Assembly: GCF_000725345.1 (NCBI RefSeq)
Contig: NZ_CP008852.1
Location: 3,588,001 to 3,652,000 of the forward strand
Direction of reading: 5' to 3'
Length of the DNA stretch: 64,000 nt
DNA from: Pelosinus sp. UFO1
Lineage (GTDB): Bacteria > Bacillota > Negativicutes > DSM-13327
This document shows, one piece after another, positions 31,497 to 40,140 of this stretch. A program made the translations under genes and the position numbers. The notes under the pieces are model-generated. The model was not told the origin of the DNA and made no database searches. It worked only from the letters and a program-made list of their open reading frames with translations. Position 1 is the stretch's first letter, and each line of letters begins with the position of its first letter.

Positions 31497-32795
31497 TTAG
31501 CAGGCATCAGGCACCTTCTTTTCCAAAAAGCGTAAGTGAGGGTATACGCAAATAAGCGCGATAATTGTAATTAACCCCACTATCATCATAAATAGACCAA
31601 TTCCCCTTCCTTGCCCAATTCCGATAACCGTTCCCACATTATTTGCTAGAAGTCCTCCTGGAAGAAGTAATGGCTTAAAAACATAATCAGCCAACGGTCC
31701 AGAAATAAAATATGCAACCCCTGATGCGGCCCAATTAAACATACGACGAACAGCGAAGATTCTTCCCTGAAAACTCGGTAAAGTCTTTTTCTGAAAAATC
31801 GTTCGACTTCCACTGATTATAAATGGCAAGGAAAAGAAGGCCAAGAAAGCCATCATTGTTATCGTTGGCACTGACGTGCTTGAGCCCCCAATCAAGATAG
31901 ACACTCCAAAAATCATACTAGCAATAAATGCGTTACGAAAGTCTTGCTTTAAACCACCCCAAGTGCTAATTAACAAGCTACTAATCAGCATCCCACTACC
32001 GCCAATGGACATCACCATACCAAGCGTTTCCACCGGTGCCATTGACAATATTAATGGAGTAATCAAGACACTGAGAGATGCTATCGCAAAATAAATAATT
32101 GCGACGAAAAAGATGAGCCAGAGTAACCCTGGTCGTTCAGTGAGATAGTTCCATCCATTAGCTACATCGTTGAGCAACGAAGACTGGTCCGACCCTGGAG
32201 GACGTTCCGTCAGTTTAGGAATTCGCACAAAGAGCAACATAGCAAGTGCGAAAATGTATGTACAAAAGTCAATTAAAATTACTGGTTCTATCCCTACGCT
32301 TCCAACTAAAACACCAGCTACGACTGGTGGCAAAATTTGTGATATAGCTACTGAAATCTGATCCATTCCGTTGGCTCGGCCCAATTGTTCTTTTGGTATC
32401 AGCATAGTAAAAGAAGCCTGATATGCCGACAATCGGAAGGTACTGAAAATCGATATAATCATCATAATGATGTAAATATGCCATATTTTTAGCACGTTGT
32501 TATGTAACAACAGGATAATAGCCAGTGTACCCAGACAAGCGCCAAAATCACTCACAATTATTAATAAGCGCCTATCCCAACGATCACTTAATGCGCCTAC
32601 AATAGGAGAAAAAACAATCCCCGGTAACGCCGCAGACAATGCAATTAAAGAAAACTCTGTTACAGACCCGGTATTTTGATATACCCACACCCCTAATGCA
32701 AAGCCAGTTAAGCCCGATCCCATAAATGAAATCATTTCTCCAAACCACAGGAGAGTAAAATGCAAGAAACCGCCTTTTGGTAAAACTTGTTCCAT
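31497..32795 (-). CDS. MFS transporter (MFS_3, macrolide/enterobactin efflux type)
   Basis: A 432-residue membrane protein with about 12 hydrophobic segments. The loop motif LSDRWDRRLLIIVSD after helix 2 and SFMGSGLTGFALGVWVYQ in helix 1 are typical of the MFS_3 group (EntS, MefA and related drug or siderophore exporters). It would use the proton gradient to export a small molecule. The ATG behind AAAGGAGTGG is chosen over a start 16 codons earlier. Single gene with no regulator adjacent. Confidence 0.85.
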   Translation of the reverse strand: MEQVLPKGGFLHFTLLWFGEMISFMGSGLTGFALGVWVYQNTGSVTEFSLIALSAALPGIVFSPIVGALSDRWDRRLLIIVSDFGACLGTLAIILLLHNNVLKIWHIYIIMMIISIFSTFRLSAYQASFTMLIPKEQLGRANGMDQISVAISQILPPVVAGVLVGSVGIEPVILIDFCTYIFALAMLLFVRIPKLTERPPGSDQSSLLNDVANGWNYLTERPGLLWLIFFVAIIYFAIASLSVLITPLILSMAPVETLGMVMSIGGSGMLISSLLISTWGGLKQDFRNAFIASMIFGVSILIGGSSTSVPTITMMAFLAFFSLPFIISGSRTIFQKKTLPSFQGRIFAVRRMFNWAASGVAYFISGPLADYVFKPLLLPGGLLANNVGTVIGIGQGRGIGLFMMIVGLITIIALICVYPHLRFLEKKVPDAC

Positions 32796-33002
32796 TCTAA
32801 CAACCACTCCTTTCACTATGCACCTCAAACAGACAAATCTCAATTCTAAAATGCATCAAAATATTTTAACAAACATAAATACGCCTTAGAGCTGTTCCTT
32901 TTCGATAAGATATTGGGGTATTTAAACTCAACAGAATTCCCTTTTTTTCTATTCCACAGCTTTCCAAAATTCTTATGGCAAATTTATCTTGCCACAAAAA
33001 AA

Positions 33003-33308
33003 TTCACGGGGACGGTTCTTTTGAGTACCTATCTTCTGTCTCATGTATGTTTATACGTAATGAGAAGCTTTTCTTTGAAAAACAATATCCCATATCCTAT
33101 CCCATTTACCATTAAAATACAAAACTCCTGCAAGGCTGATTTGCAGGAGTTGTCGTATATATTGTTTTTTCTTATTCGGAGTCTATAATGGCCATATTTA
33201 GTGAGACAAAGGAACCGCGTCAGATCCTTTATTATCGAGCTTTATCAAAATATTAGTAATTACACTTATCTATTCTCTAAGTAAATATTAGTTCTATGAC
33301 ATGCCATC
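33003..33308 (+). repeat. Long repeat unit, copy 2 of about 310 bp (family C plus tail)
   Basis: Family C opening GGGGACGGTTCTTTTGAGTA, hairpin CTCCTGCAAGGCTGATTTGCAGGAG with a shortened loop, then the GGAACCGCGTCAGATCC tail ending CTATGACATGCCATCA. It is near-identical to 12197-12510, indicating recent copying of the whole unit. Confidence 0.75.
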
Positions 33309-33388
33309 AATGAGATGTTCGCATATAACCTTTTCCAACGCGTCTCCTTCATATCGCAGCTCAAAAGAAATATGCCTTCTTTTTTAGC

Positions 33389-34291
33389 TTATTTTATATA
33401 CTCAGTACTAACCAGAATATCTGATATGATATCGGTTGGTATAACGAATTGTACAATTCCCATATATCCTGGGGAAACCTCGTATTTGTCAAATGAAATT
33501 ACCAGCTTACCTTCTGAGTTAATATAGAAGCTTTGCTCCTTTGAAATTTTTTCAAATAACTTCATATTCCCTTTCTGCTCGATCCCTGCAACCCAATAAA
33601 ACTTATTGTTATCCGCTTTATTCTGTTCTATCATTTGCTTTTTAATATTTTCACTTATAACTTCAACATACCTATCGTCTTTAAATAAGCTTGGTAAAGT
33701 AATCAGGATTCCGTTTTTCTTATCTACGGTATCATACTTCATTTTTGTTGATGAAGATCCCACAGTATTCACTACATAACGCCCTATAGAAAGAATTCTG
33801 TCAGTATCGGTCTTCACCTCATAACCGCTATTTACGCCTAAATGACCGCCACCGTTTTTCTTCAAATTTTCCATATCAACCGTAAACTGTTCATATAACT
33901 TTTTGTTTTCAGCAAGATATTTTTCATTCAAGCTGTTTTCCAGGTTTTTGTTTTCTAAACCCTGTACGGCAGGTACTTTTATATTCGTATTATAGGTATC
34001 TTCGTTTACAGTAAATTCTCTAAAAGTTATAACTTTTACAATGCTACCTACAACTGGTACTTTTGTTATTGCTGCTGCAAAAGCCGGGCTAGTATTAACC
34101 CCTACAGTAAGTACGACAAATGCTGCGGCTATTGAAGCGACTGCTCTTTTTATTCTTTTAAAGTTATTATTTCTCATACTGCTATTAATTTCGTTATTTT
34201 TTAAGGCTTTTCTTACAACAAAGTCCAATTCCGAAGGAATAGGTGCGTTCATGTATTCCTTTTTCAGCATTTCCAATTTTTTATCCATCAC
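33389..34291 (-). CDS. rsiV: RsiV-like anti-sigma factor
   Basis: A 300-residue single-pass membrane protein: a short cytoplasmic anti-sigma region (residues 1-45), one membrane helix (about 48-72, AVASIAAAFVVLTVGV), and an extracytoplasmic DUF4163/DUF3298 domain ending in GYMGIVQFVIPTDIISDIL. In Bacillus and Clostridioides, RsiV binds lysozyme directly, is cleaved by signal peptidase and RasP, and frees SigV. The adjacent ECF sigma gene lies 18 nt upstream. The start is GTG at good distance from AAGGAGG, with ATG as next codon. Symbol given by homology and context. Confidence 0.8.
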   Translation of the reverse strand: MMDKKLEMLKKEYMNAPIPSELDFVVRKALKNNEINSSMRNNNFKRIKRAVASIAAAFVVLTVGVNTSPAFAAAITKVPVVGSIVKVITFREFTVNEDTYNTNIKVPAVQGLENKNLENSLNEKYLAENKKLYEQFTVDMENLKKNGGGHLGVNSGYEVKTDTDRILSIGRYVVNTVGSSSTKMKYDTVDKKNGILITLPSLFKDDRYVEVISENIKKQMIEQNKADNNKFYWVAGIEQKGNMKLFEKISKEQSFYINSEGKLVISFDKYEVSPGYMGIVQFVIPTDIISDILVSTEYIK

Positions 34292-34309
34292 AAATGGCTC
34301 CTCCTTACT

Positions 34310-34795
34310 CTAATCATTCATTTCAATACGTAACATTTTTAGTGATTTGTATAAGCGTGTTTTTATTGTATTAACATTTTCATCTAAAACAACCGCAATT
34401 TCTTCTATTTTTAAATCCTCAAAAAACCTAAGTACTACTACACTACGGTATTGAACGGGTAAATTATCTAATGCTTTTTGAAGATCTATGTCCTCACAAT
34501 TATCAAATGTACCTGAATCAAAACCTAATAAAACTTCATCGTCTACTACAACTAGCTTCTTCCGTTTTCGAAGTAAATCCAATGAAGTGTTTACTAAAAT
34601 TTTATAAAACCAAGTTTTAAAATAGCCAGGATTTTTGAGAGTATCAACAGTTGAAATGGCTTTATAAATAGATTCCTGGACAACATCCAAAGCATCGTCA
34701 ACATTTTTAACGTAACTTAAAGCAAGCCGATAGTGGTTCTCCTTATTTTCCATAACGTAATCTACGAATTGTTTTTCTATATTGCATTTCCCCAT
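34310..34795 (-). CDS. sigV: ECF RNA polymerase sigma factor, SigV-like
   Basis: A 161-residue ECF sigma factor. Region 2 has YRLALSYVKNVDDALDVVQE then WFYKILVNTSLDLLRKR; region 4 has LPVQYRSVVVLRFFEDLKIE then NTIKTRLYKSLKML. The region 2 string closely matches SigV of Bacillus, and the next gene is its anti-sigma RsiV. It would direct lysozyme-resistance genes. The ATG is chosen over a GTG two codons upstream that is nearer GGAGC. An ECF-type promoter lies upstream, suggesting autoregulation. Confidence 0.85.
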   Translation of the reverse strand: MGKCNIEKQFVDYVMENKENHYRLALSYVKNVDDALDVVQESIYKAISTVDTLKNPGYFKTWFYKILVNTSLDLLRKRKKLVVVDDEVLLGFDSGTFDNCEDIDLQKALDNLPVQYRSVVVLRFFEDLKIEEIAVVLDENVNTIKTRLYKSLKMLRIEMND

Positions 34796-34833
34796 TAGCA
34801 CGAATAGCTCCTTTCTTTGCTTTACACTATATA

Positions 34834-34861
34834 GACGCTGACGATACACAAAAAGTTTGCA
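34834..34861 (-). promoter_or_regulatory. Candidate ECF (SigV) autoregulatory promoter
   Basis: On the minus strand TGCAAAC and CGTC are separated by 17 bp, matching the AAC -35 and CGTC -10 pattern of ECF sigma promoters, about 40 bp upstream of the sigma gene start. Confidence 0.6.
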
Positions 34862-35020
34862 CCATATATGGATTTTGTAATAAAATCTTTCCAACCTATT
34901 CTGAGAACATTGCTGTTCTTTTAAAGGGCATCTAGGCGAATCTGCAAGTAATCTGATGTGTAATTATAATCGACTACTTTTGACACGGTCTGCCGTCACC
35001 ATGCTTTAGGACAAACACCA

Positions 35021-35060
35021 GTTTATATTATAGCTATATCGTTTATACTATAGCCATAAA
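35021..35060 (+). promoter_or_regulatory. Tandem 20-bp direct repeats before the oleate hydratase gene
   Basis: GTTTATATTATAGCTATATC and GTTTATACTATAGCCATAAA are two direct units with a 20-bp period (about two helical turns), ending 20 bp before the start codon. They overlap TATACT-like -10 sequences and could be an activator or repressor site. Confidence 0.5.
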
Positions 35061-35080
35061 AATCTTGGGAGGTTCCAGCT

Positions 35081-36856
35081 ATGTATTACTCAAATGGTAA
35101 TTATGAAGCATTTGCCCGCCCGGAAAAGCCTAAGGGAGTTGATAACAAATCAGCTTATCTTGTGGGCAGCGGTCTTGCTTCACTAGCAGCAGCATGTTTT
35201 CTCGTTCGAGACGGACAAATGAAAGGCGAGCACATCCATATTCTTGAGGAAACGGGCATTGTCGGAGGCGCCTGTGACGGTATTAAAGATATACAAAAAG
35301 GCTTTATCATCCGTGGTGGCCGTGAAATGGAAAACCATTTTGAATGCCTCTGGGATTTATTCCGCTCCATCCCTTCAATTGAAACCGAGGGCATCTCAGT
35401 GCTTGATGAATTTTACTGGCTTAACAAGCGTGACCCTAATTATTCCCTAATGCGAGCCTCTATAAATCGAGGAGAGGATGCACATACCGACGGAAAATTT
35501 GCACTATCCGAAAAAGCATCAATGGACATTCTCAAACTGTTTATAACAAGAGATGAACTTCTATACGACAAGACCATTGATGATTTTTTTGACGATGAGT
35601 TTTATTCTTCAAACTTCTGGCTCTACTGGCAGACTATGTTTGCCTTTCAAAAATGGCACAGCGCGCTCGAAATGAAACTCTACCTCCAACGCTTTATCCA
35701 TCACATTGGTGGTCTTCCTGATTTCTCCGCACTAAAATTCACCAAATACAATCAGTATGAATCACTGATTCTGCCATTGGTAAAATATCTGGAAGCTCAT
35801 AATGTGAACTTTCAGTATGATACACAGGTTACTAACGTTATCTTTGACATAACGGGTAGAGAAAAGGTTGCAAGACAACTTGTCTACCGGCATGCAGGTA
35901 AGGAAGAAATCATTGACCTAACGGAAGATGATCTAGTATTTGTTACAAATGGCAGTTGTACGGAAAATTCTACGCTCAGCGATGACGATCATGCACCCAT
36001 ACTGGATACCAATCCTGGCGAGGGCGGCTGCTGGCATCTCTGGAAGAACATCGCCAACCAGGATCCGTCCTTTGGTCGCCCAGAAAAATTCTGTACCAAT
36101 ATAAAAGCGACCAACTGGGAATCAGCTACCGTCACTACTCTTGATGAAAGGATTCCACAGTATATTAAAAAAATGTCTAAGCGTGATCCCTTCTCAGGAA
36201 GAGTTGTTACCGGCGGCATTATTACTGTCAAGGATTCTAAGTGGCTCATGAGTTATACGGTTAATCGCCAGCCTCATTTCAAGGAACAGCCAAAAGACCA
36301 ACTGGTGGTATGGATTTATGGGCTTTATACAAATGCTCCCGGCAACTTTGTTAAAAAGCCCATGAAGGAATGCACGGGTAGGGAAATTGTAGAGGAATGG
36401 CTCTACCACATGGGCGTACCAGAAACAGAAATTCACGAAATGGCAGGAACTGGCGCGCACTGCATTCCTTGTATGATGCCATATATCACCGCATTCTTTA
36501 TGCCAAGAACGGAAGGTGATCGTCCCAAAGTCGTTCCCGATGGCTGCGTTAACTTTGCATTTATCGGCCAGTTTGCCGATACTGTCCGGGACACGGTCTT
36601 CACAACAGAGTATTCGGTCAGAACGGCAATGGAGGCAGTTTATACCCTGCTTGATGTTGACCGCGGAGTTCCAGAAGTGTTCGCCTCCTGCTACGATATT
36701 AGAGTATTGCTTGATTCTACAGCAAAAATGCTAGATGGGAAAAAACTTACCGATATCAAACTGCCTTTTATTGCAAGTTTAGTGGAAAAGAAAGCGCTCA
36801 AAATGATTTCTGGAACGGTTATGGAGGAATTACTGGAAAAATATAAGCTTATTTAA
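35081..36856 (+). CDS. ohyA: Oleate hydratase (myosin-cross-reactive antigen family)
   Basis: A 591-residue FAD protein of the MCRA family. The dinucleotide-binding motif [17 protein letters not shown] lies near residue 30, followed by [15 protein letters not shown] and RGGREME, then conserved [15 protein letters not shown] near the C-terminus. The enzyme adds water to the cis-9 double bond of unsaturated fatty acids to give 10-hydroxy acids (EC 4.2.1.53), a detoxification route for free fatty acids. RBS GGGAGG. It stands alone with a strong terminator and a tandem-repeat promoter region. Confidence 0.93.
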   Translation: MYYSNGNYEAFARPEKPKGVDNKSAYLVGSGLASLAAACFLVRDGQMKGEHIHILEETGIVGGACDGIKDIQKGFIIRGGREMENHFECLWDLFRSIPSIETEGISVLDEFYWLNKRDPNYSLMRASINRGEDAHTDGKFALSEKASMDILKLFITRDELLYDKTIDDFFDDEFYSSNFWLYWQTMFAFQKWHSALEMKLYLQRFIHHIGGLPDFSALKFTKYNQYESLILPLVKYLEAHNVNFQYDTQVTNVIFDITGREKVARQLVYRHAGKEEIIDLTEDDLVFVTNGSCTENSTLSDDDHAPILDTNPGEGGCWHLWKNIANQDPSFGRPEKFCTNIKATNWESATVTTLDERIPQYIKKMSKRDPFSGRVVTGGIITVKDSKWLMSYTVNRQPHFKEQPKDQLVVWIYGLYTNAPGNFVKKPMKECTGREIVEEWLYHMGVPETEIHEMAGTGAHCIPCMMPYITAFFMPRTEGDRPKVVPDGCVNFAFIGQFADTVRDTVFTTEYSVRTAMEAVYTLLDVDRGVPEVFASCYDIRVLLDSTAKMLDGKKLTDIKLPFIASLVEKKALKMISGTVMEELLEKYKLI

Positions 36857-36860
36857 GATA

Positions 36861-36904
36861 AAGTGAGAGCAACGAGTAGCTCACTCGTTGCTCTCACTTT
36901 TCTT
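36861..36904 (+). terminator. Strong terminator of the oleate hydratase gene
   Basis: AAGTGAGAGCAACGAGT pairs perfectly with ACTCGTTGCTCTCACTTT and is followed by TCTTCTTTTT, 5 bp past the stop. Confidence 0.85.
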
Positions 36905-36957
36905 CTTTTTTACGTCTAAACATATACGTACATGTTTACCATTTAAAATTTAGCCTG

Positions 36958-37338
36958 TTAACATTTTAATTCCATGTGCAAAATTGGATAAGGTTTCCCT
37001 GTCCCATCAAATTCAGACCGATTTACGATATGAAAGCCCATGTGCTTATAAAAGCCAACCGCCTGAGCATTCTGCTCATTAACATCTACCCGTTTCACTT
37101 TTTGCTGCTCTATCCCATACATAAGCAACTCTTTGCCTATACCCTTGCCCCGCGATTCAGGATTAATAAACAGCATTTCAAGGTTATTATCCGCTATGCC
37201 CATAAATCCAGTAATTTCAAGGTTACTATCTTTGTGACAAAATAAATTCACCTGATGAAAATATTCGGTCAAGATTAATGGTTTATAAAATTGAATATCT
37301 TCTTCCTTGAGGAAATCATGTGTTGCCCGAACCGAATA
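36958..37338 (-). pseudogene. GNAT acetyltransferase, 5'-truncated
   Basis: The open frame encodes the GNAT core: YSVRATHDFLKEEDIQFYKP, FMGIADNNLEMLFINPESRG, the acetyl-CoA loop RGKGIGKELLMYGIE, and ERNAQAVGFYKHMGF-like C-terminal elements. The N-terminal strand and helix (about 20 residues) are absent: a TAA, the stop of the upstream ABC1/UbiB gene, directly precedes YSVRATH. A TTG at codon 23 of the frame is the only near start. Likely an inactive stub or, less likely, a shortened protein expressed by readthrough. Confidence 0.7.
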
Positions 37339-39006
37339 TTACAGATTACCTGACCGAATAATAGCATAAAGCAACCAAAAAAATATTACCATTGCAATTC
37401 CAAAGCCAATTTCTAGAATCGGAATTGGCCACAGCAACGAAGATTGTCCGGCAATACTTAAACTGACAATGATACTAGCCATAAAAATACTAAGTGCCAG
37501 CAAAATAATACTGAAAGACACTCGATTACTAATACGATCTTGTGTTTTCAAAATATGTTCCATCTCTGGAATAGCAATATCTAAACGCAATCGCCCATGC
37601 CTGACAACAGCACTGAATTCTTTAAACTGCTGAGGAAAACTAACGAAAAGTTCACTGAAGTCGTTAATATTTCGCCAGAATTTTTTGGTCATAGTTTTGG
37701 GATGTAGGCGTTCCATTACTATTTTTTTCCCGAATGGCTCGGCAATATCGAAAATACTCAAATGGGGATCTAGTTTTTCAACGATACCCTCCATCGTAAG
37801 TAATGCCTTTCCTACTAATACCATATCGGCAGGAATTTTTATTTTGTGTTTCAGAGCCACTGCAAAAATATTATTCACGGCTTCACCAATACTAACTTGA
37901 CTTAACGGGACTCCGTAGTATTTTTCGACTAGTAGTTCTATATCGTCCCTGAGCTTAAGTTTGTTGGCATACTCGGAGACAATTCCCATGCGATAAATCG
38001 TTTTGGCTATCTCGTCTGAGTCTTGGTGCATTAAGCCGATTACTAATGAAGATAGATTATATTTCATTTCAGAGTTGAGATGCCCAACCATTCCAAAATC
38101 CAGAAAAGCAATGGTTTCTCCTGGCAACACCAGCACATTCCCAGGATGAGGATCACCATGAAAGAATCCTTCCATAAAAATTTGCTGAAAAATCTCTTTG
38201 GCAAAGCGCTCCGCTAACAGAGAAATGTTATATCCCTGCTGTTCTAACTTTTCTTTATTACTTATTTTTATCCCCTCGATATATTCTGCCGTTAACACCT
38301 TTGAACTCGAATAATCGCGATAGACTTTGGGAACGCAAATCACAGGATTATTTATACACTGTTTTGAGATTTTCTCGGCATTACGGGATTCATTCGTATA
38401 GTCAAGTTCACTACTGAGAGCTTTCGAAAACTCATCGATCATATCTACTAGTTGATACGTTTTTGCCCAATGAAAGCGACGTTCGGCCAAGTTAGCCAGT
38501 TCGTAAAGAATTTCCAAATCGGTTTTGATAACAGTAGCGATATCAGGACGCTGAATTTTCACCGCAACTTTTTCTCCTGTTTTTAAAACTGCCTGGTGAA
38601 CTTGTCCAATAGAAGCTGCCGCCAGCGGCCCTGGCTCAAAATGCTGAAAGATTTCTTCCAGCGTTCTCCCTAACTCTTCTTGAATCACAGAATGTACTTC
38701 GATAAAAGAGAAGCTGGGCACTTTATCCTGCAATTTTTCTAATTCGCCAATAATCCCTGGCGGAAGAAGATCTGGGCGCGTACTGGCAATCTGGCCTAGT
38801 TTCACATAGGTTGGCCCTAATTGTTGAAGAACCAACCTGATTCGTTCACCTATGCCACCTGATTTTTTTACCGTTCTTACACGCTGGTAATAGGGAACCT
38901 TCTGGATTAAACCCATCTCTTCCACAATATAGTCAAATCCTTGACTTAGTAGCGCAACAGCAATTTCACGATACCGATTAATATGGCGCACTCTTCTTGC
39001 AAACAT
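37339..39006 (-). CDS. ABC1/UbiB/ADCK-family atypical kinase
   Basis: A 555-residue protein. The ABC1 domain (residues about 60-430) has the KxGQ motif KLGQIAS, the Ala-rich loop PLAAASIGQVHQA, the invariant Lys in VKIQRP, catalytic FHGDPHPGN and metal-binding DFGMVG. Two C-terminal membrane helices (about 500-550) follow. UbiB/ADCK proteins support quinone or other lipid metabolism and transport. The start is the ATG behind GAGGAGGG; a longer frame starts 11 codons earlier. Monocistronic. No ubiquinone or menaquinone genes nearby. Confidence 0.9.
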   Translation of the reverse strand: MFARRVRHINRYREIAVALLSQGFDYIVEEMGLIQKVPYYQRVRTVKKSGGIGERIRLVLQQLGPTYVKLGQIASTRPDLLPPGIIGELEKLQDKVPSFSFIEVHSVIQEELGRTLEEIFQHFEPGPLAAASIGQVHQAVLKTGEKVAVKIQRPDIATVIKTDLEILYELANLAERRFHWAKTYQLVDMIDEFSKALSSELDYTNESRNAEKISKQCINNPVICVPKVYRDYSSSKVLTAEYIEGIKISNKEKLEQQGYNISLLAERFAKEIFQQIFMEGFFHGDPHPGNVLVLPGETIAFLDFGMVGHLNSEMKYNLSSLVIGLMHQDSDEIAKTIYRMGIVSEYANKLKLRDDIELLVEKYYGVPLSQVSIGEAVNNIFAVALKHKIKIPADMVLVGKALLTMEGIVEKLDPHLSIFDIAEPFGKKIVMERLHPKTMTKKFWRNINDFSELFVSFPQQFKEFSAVVRHGRLRLDIAIPEMEHILKTQDRISNRVSFSIILLALSIFMASIIVSLSIAGQSSLLWPIPILEIGFGIAMVIFFWLLYAIIRSGNL

Positions 39007-39445
39007 GAATACCCTCCTCAACAGTGTCCCCTGTTGCACACCACTCTAAATTCAAAATTCTTATTTTGTAGAATATTCCCTCTTATAACCATGGATATGC
39101 TTTTTTTCGCATATCCATGGTTATTTCAGTATAAAGATCTACTTCCAGGCAGGCATATTAAAACAGTAAAAAATATCTTTTTTACAATTGCAAAAATAGC
39201 AATACCAATCCATTTTAGCTCTGGCTGATAAAGTACAGAATGGATTTTCCCGTTAGTAACATAGAATCGATGATACGGTTTGGAGTGGACCCCAAACCGT
39301 ATCATGATTCTACAAAGGAATTTTTCAGAATAGTTATTAATGAAGTAGAACCCGAGAATCTTGGAATTTCTGGTGATACATTATTAATGTTATACCACCG
39401 CTGCTTCTGATTGAGACACTTGGGGACGTTCCTATTTTGTCACTC
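39007..39445. other. Intergenic region with two perfect hairpins and a repeat
   Basis: Holds AACCATGGATATGC with its complement (39087-39122), ATGATACGGTTTGG with its complement (39270-39305), and a family D repeat GACACTTGGGGACGTTCC (39410-39445). A 46-codon plus-strand frame from 39270 (MIRFGVDPKPYHDSTKEF) lacks a ribosome binding site and is not called. Confidence 0.45.
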
Positions 39446-39511
39446 GCTGATTTCTTCCATGTTTCCCTTGATTATTTAGTTGGACGGTCTAATGATACTA
39501 ATAAAACATGA
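39446..39511 (+). pseudogene. XRE-family regulator, C-terminal HTH fragment
   Basis: Immediately after the family D repeat the frame reads ADFFHVSLDYLVGRSNDTNK then stop. This matches the recognition helix and end of Cro/CI-type HTH domains (consensus FNVSLDYLLGRTD). Everything upstream is replaced by the repeat. A terminator follows directly. Confidence 0.65.
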
Positions 39512-39558
39512 ACCTGAAAGATTGAGACAAAATCTCGTTCTTTCAGGTTCATCTTTTA
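39508..39558 (+). terminator. Terminator after the XRE fragment
   Basis: ATGAACCTGAAAGA pairs with TCTTTCAGGTTCAT, with an inner GAGA/TCTC stem, followed by CTTTTATT. Confidence 0.75.
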
Positions 39559-39635
39559 TTAAATGTTAAATTTTCTGTTTCTATGTATTATGAGAAACAG
39601 GATCTCAGCTGGTCATTTGTATCAAGCTAAATCGT

Positions 39636-40118
39636 TTAGAACCGTTCCAATGTTTTTGCCAGATATAATCGTAATACTTTCACTACTAACTCATGATCGT
39701 CTTTTTGCGGCAAGCCTGATACCGATATTGTGCCGACTGCGCCTACACCTTTAATGATAAGCGGAAAAGCGCCTCCGTGGGACGCAAATTCCCTCGCCGA
39801 TATGAAATATTTTTCTTCAATTGTTTGTCCCAAACTGCGCAGATAACTCCCCATATAATAGGAACTATGGCCAAACCGATTAACAACATTGTTTTTGCGG
39901 CGAAGCCACTCGGCATTATCAATTGAAGTCCTCGTCATTGCGTGATGAAAGAGGCATTGCTGATTGCGGGTAATATCAATAGTTACAGCCCACCCTGACT
40001 GTTTTGCAGCCTCAACCAGCATTTGGCCGATTTCCAATGCTGTATCATTAGAAAAAGCAGAAAATTGCAGTTCTTCTTCTTCCCGCAGCAAGCGGGCTAG
40101 TTGTTCGGTGCTCTCCAT
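39636..40118 (-). CDS. UPF0303/GlcG-HbpS-like (haem-degrading domain) protein
   Basis: A 160-residue protein of the PF03928 type: AKQSGWAVTIDITRNQQCLF in the first half and FPLIIKGVGAVGTISVSGLP near the end. Family members include HbpS, GlcG and the yeast YBR137W group; several bind haem or small cofactors and many accompany sugar or glycolate oxidation genes. It is the last gene of the sugar operon, 22 nt after the dehydrogenase stop, with RBS GAGGATG. Its role in the pathway is unknown. Confidence 0.75.
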   Translation of the reverse strand: MESTEQLARLLREEEELQFSAFSNDTALEIGQMLVEAAKQSGWAVTIDITRNQQCLFHHAMTRTSIDNAEWLRRKNNVVNRFGHSSYYMGSYLRSLGQTIEEKYFISAREFASHGGAFPLIIKGVGAVGTISVSGLPQKDDHELVVKVLRLYLAKTLERF

Positions 40119-40140
40119 TTATTTCATCATCCTCTATTTC

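Noticed and set aside
39270-39410. 46-codon frame starting in a perfect hairpin
   Set aside because: No ribosome binding site or homology; its start is part of the inverted repeat.
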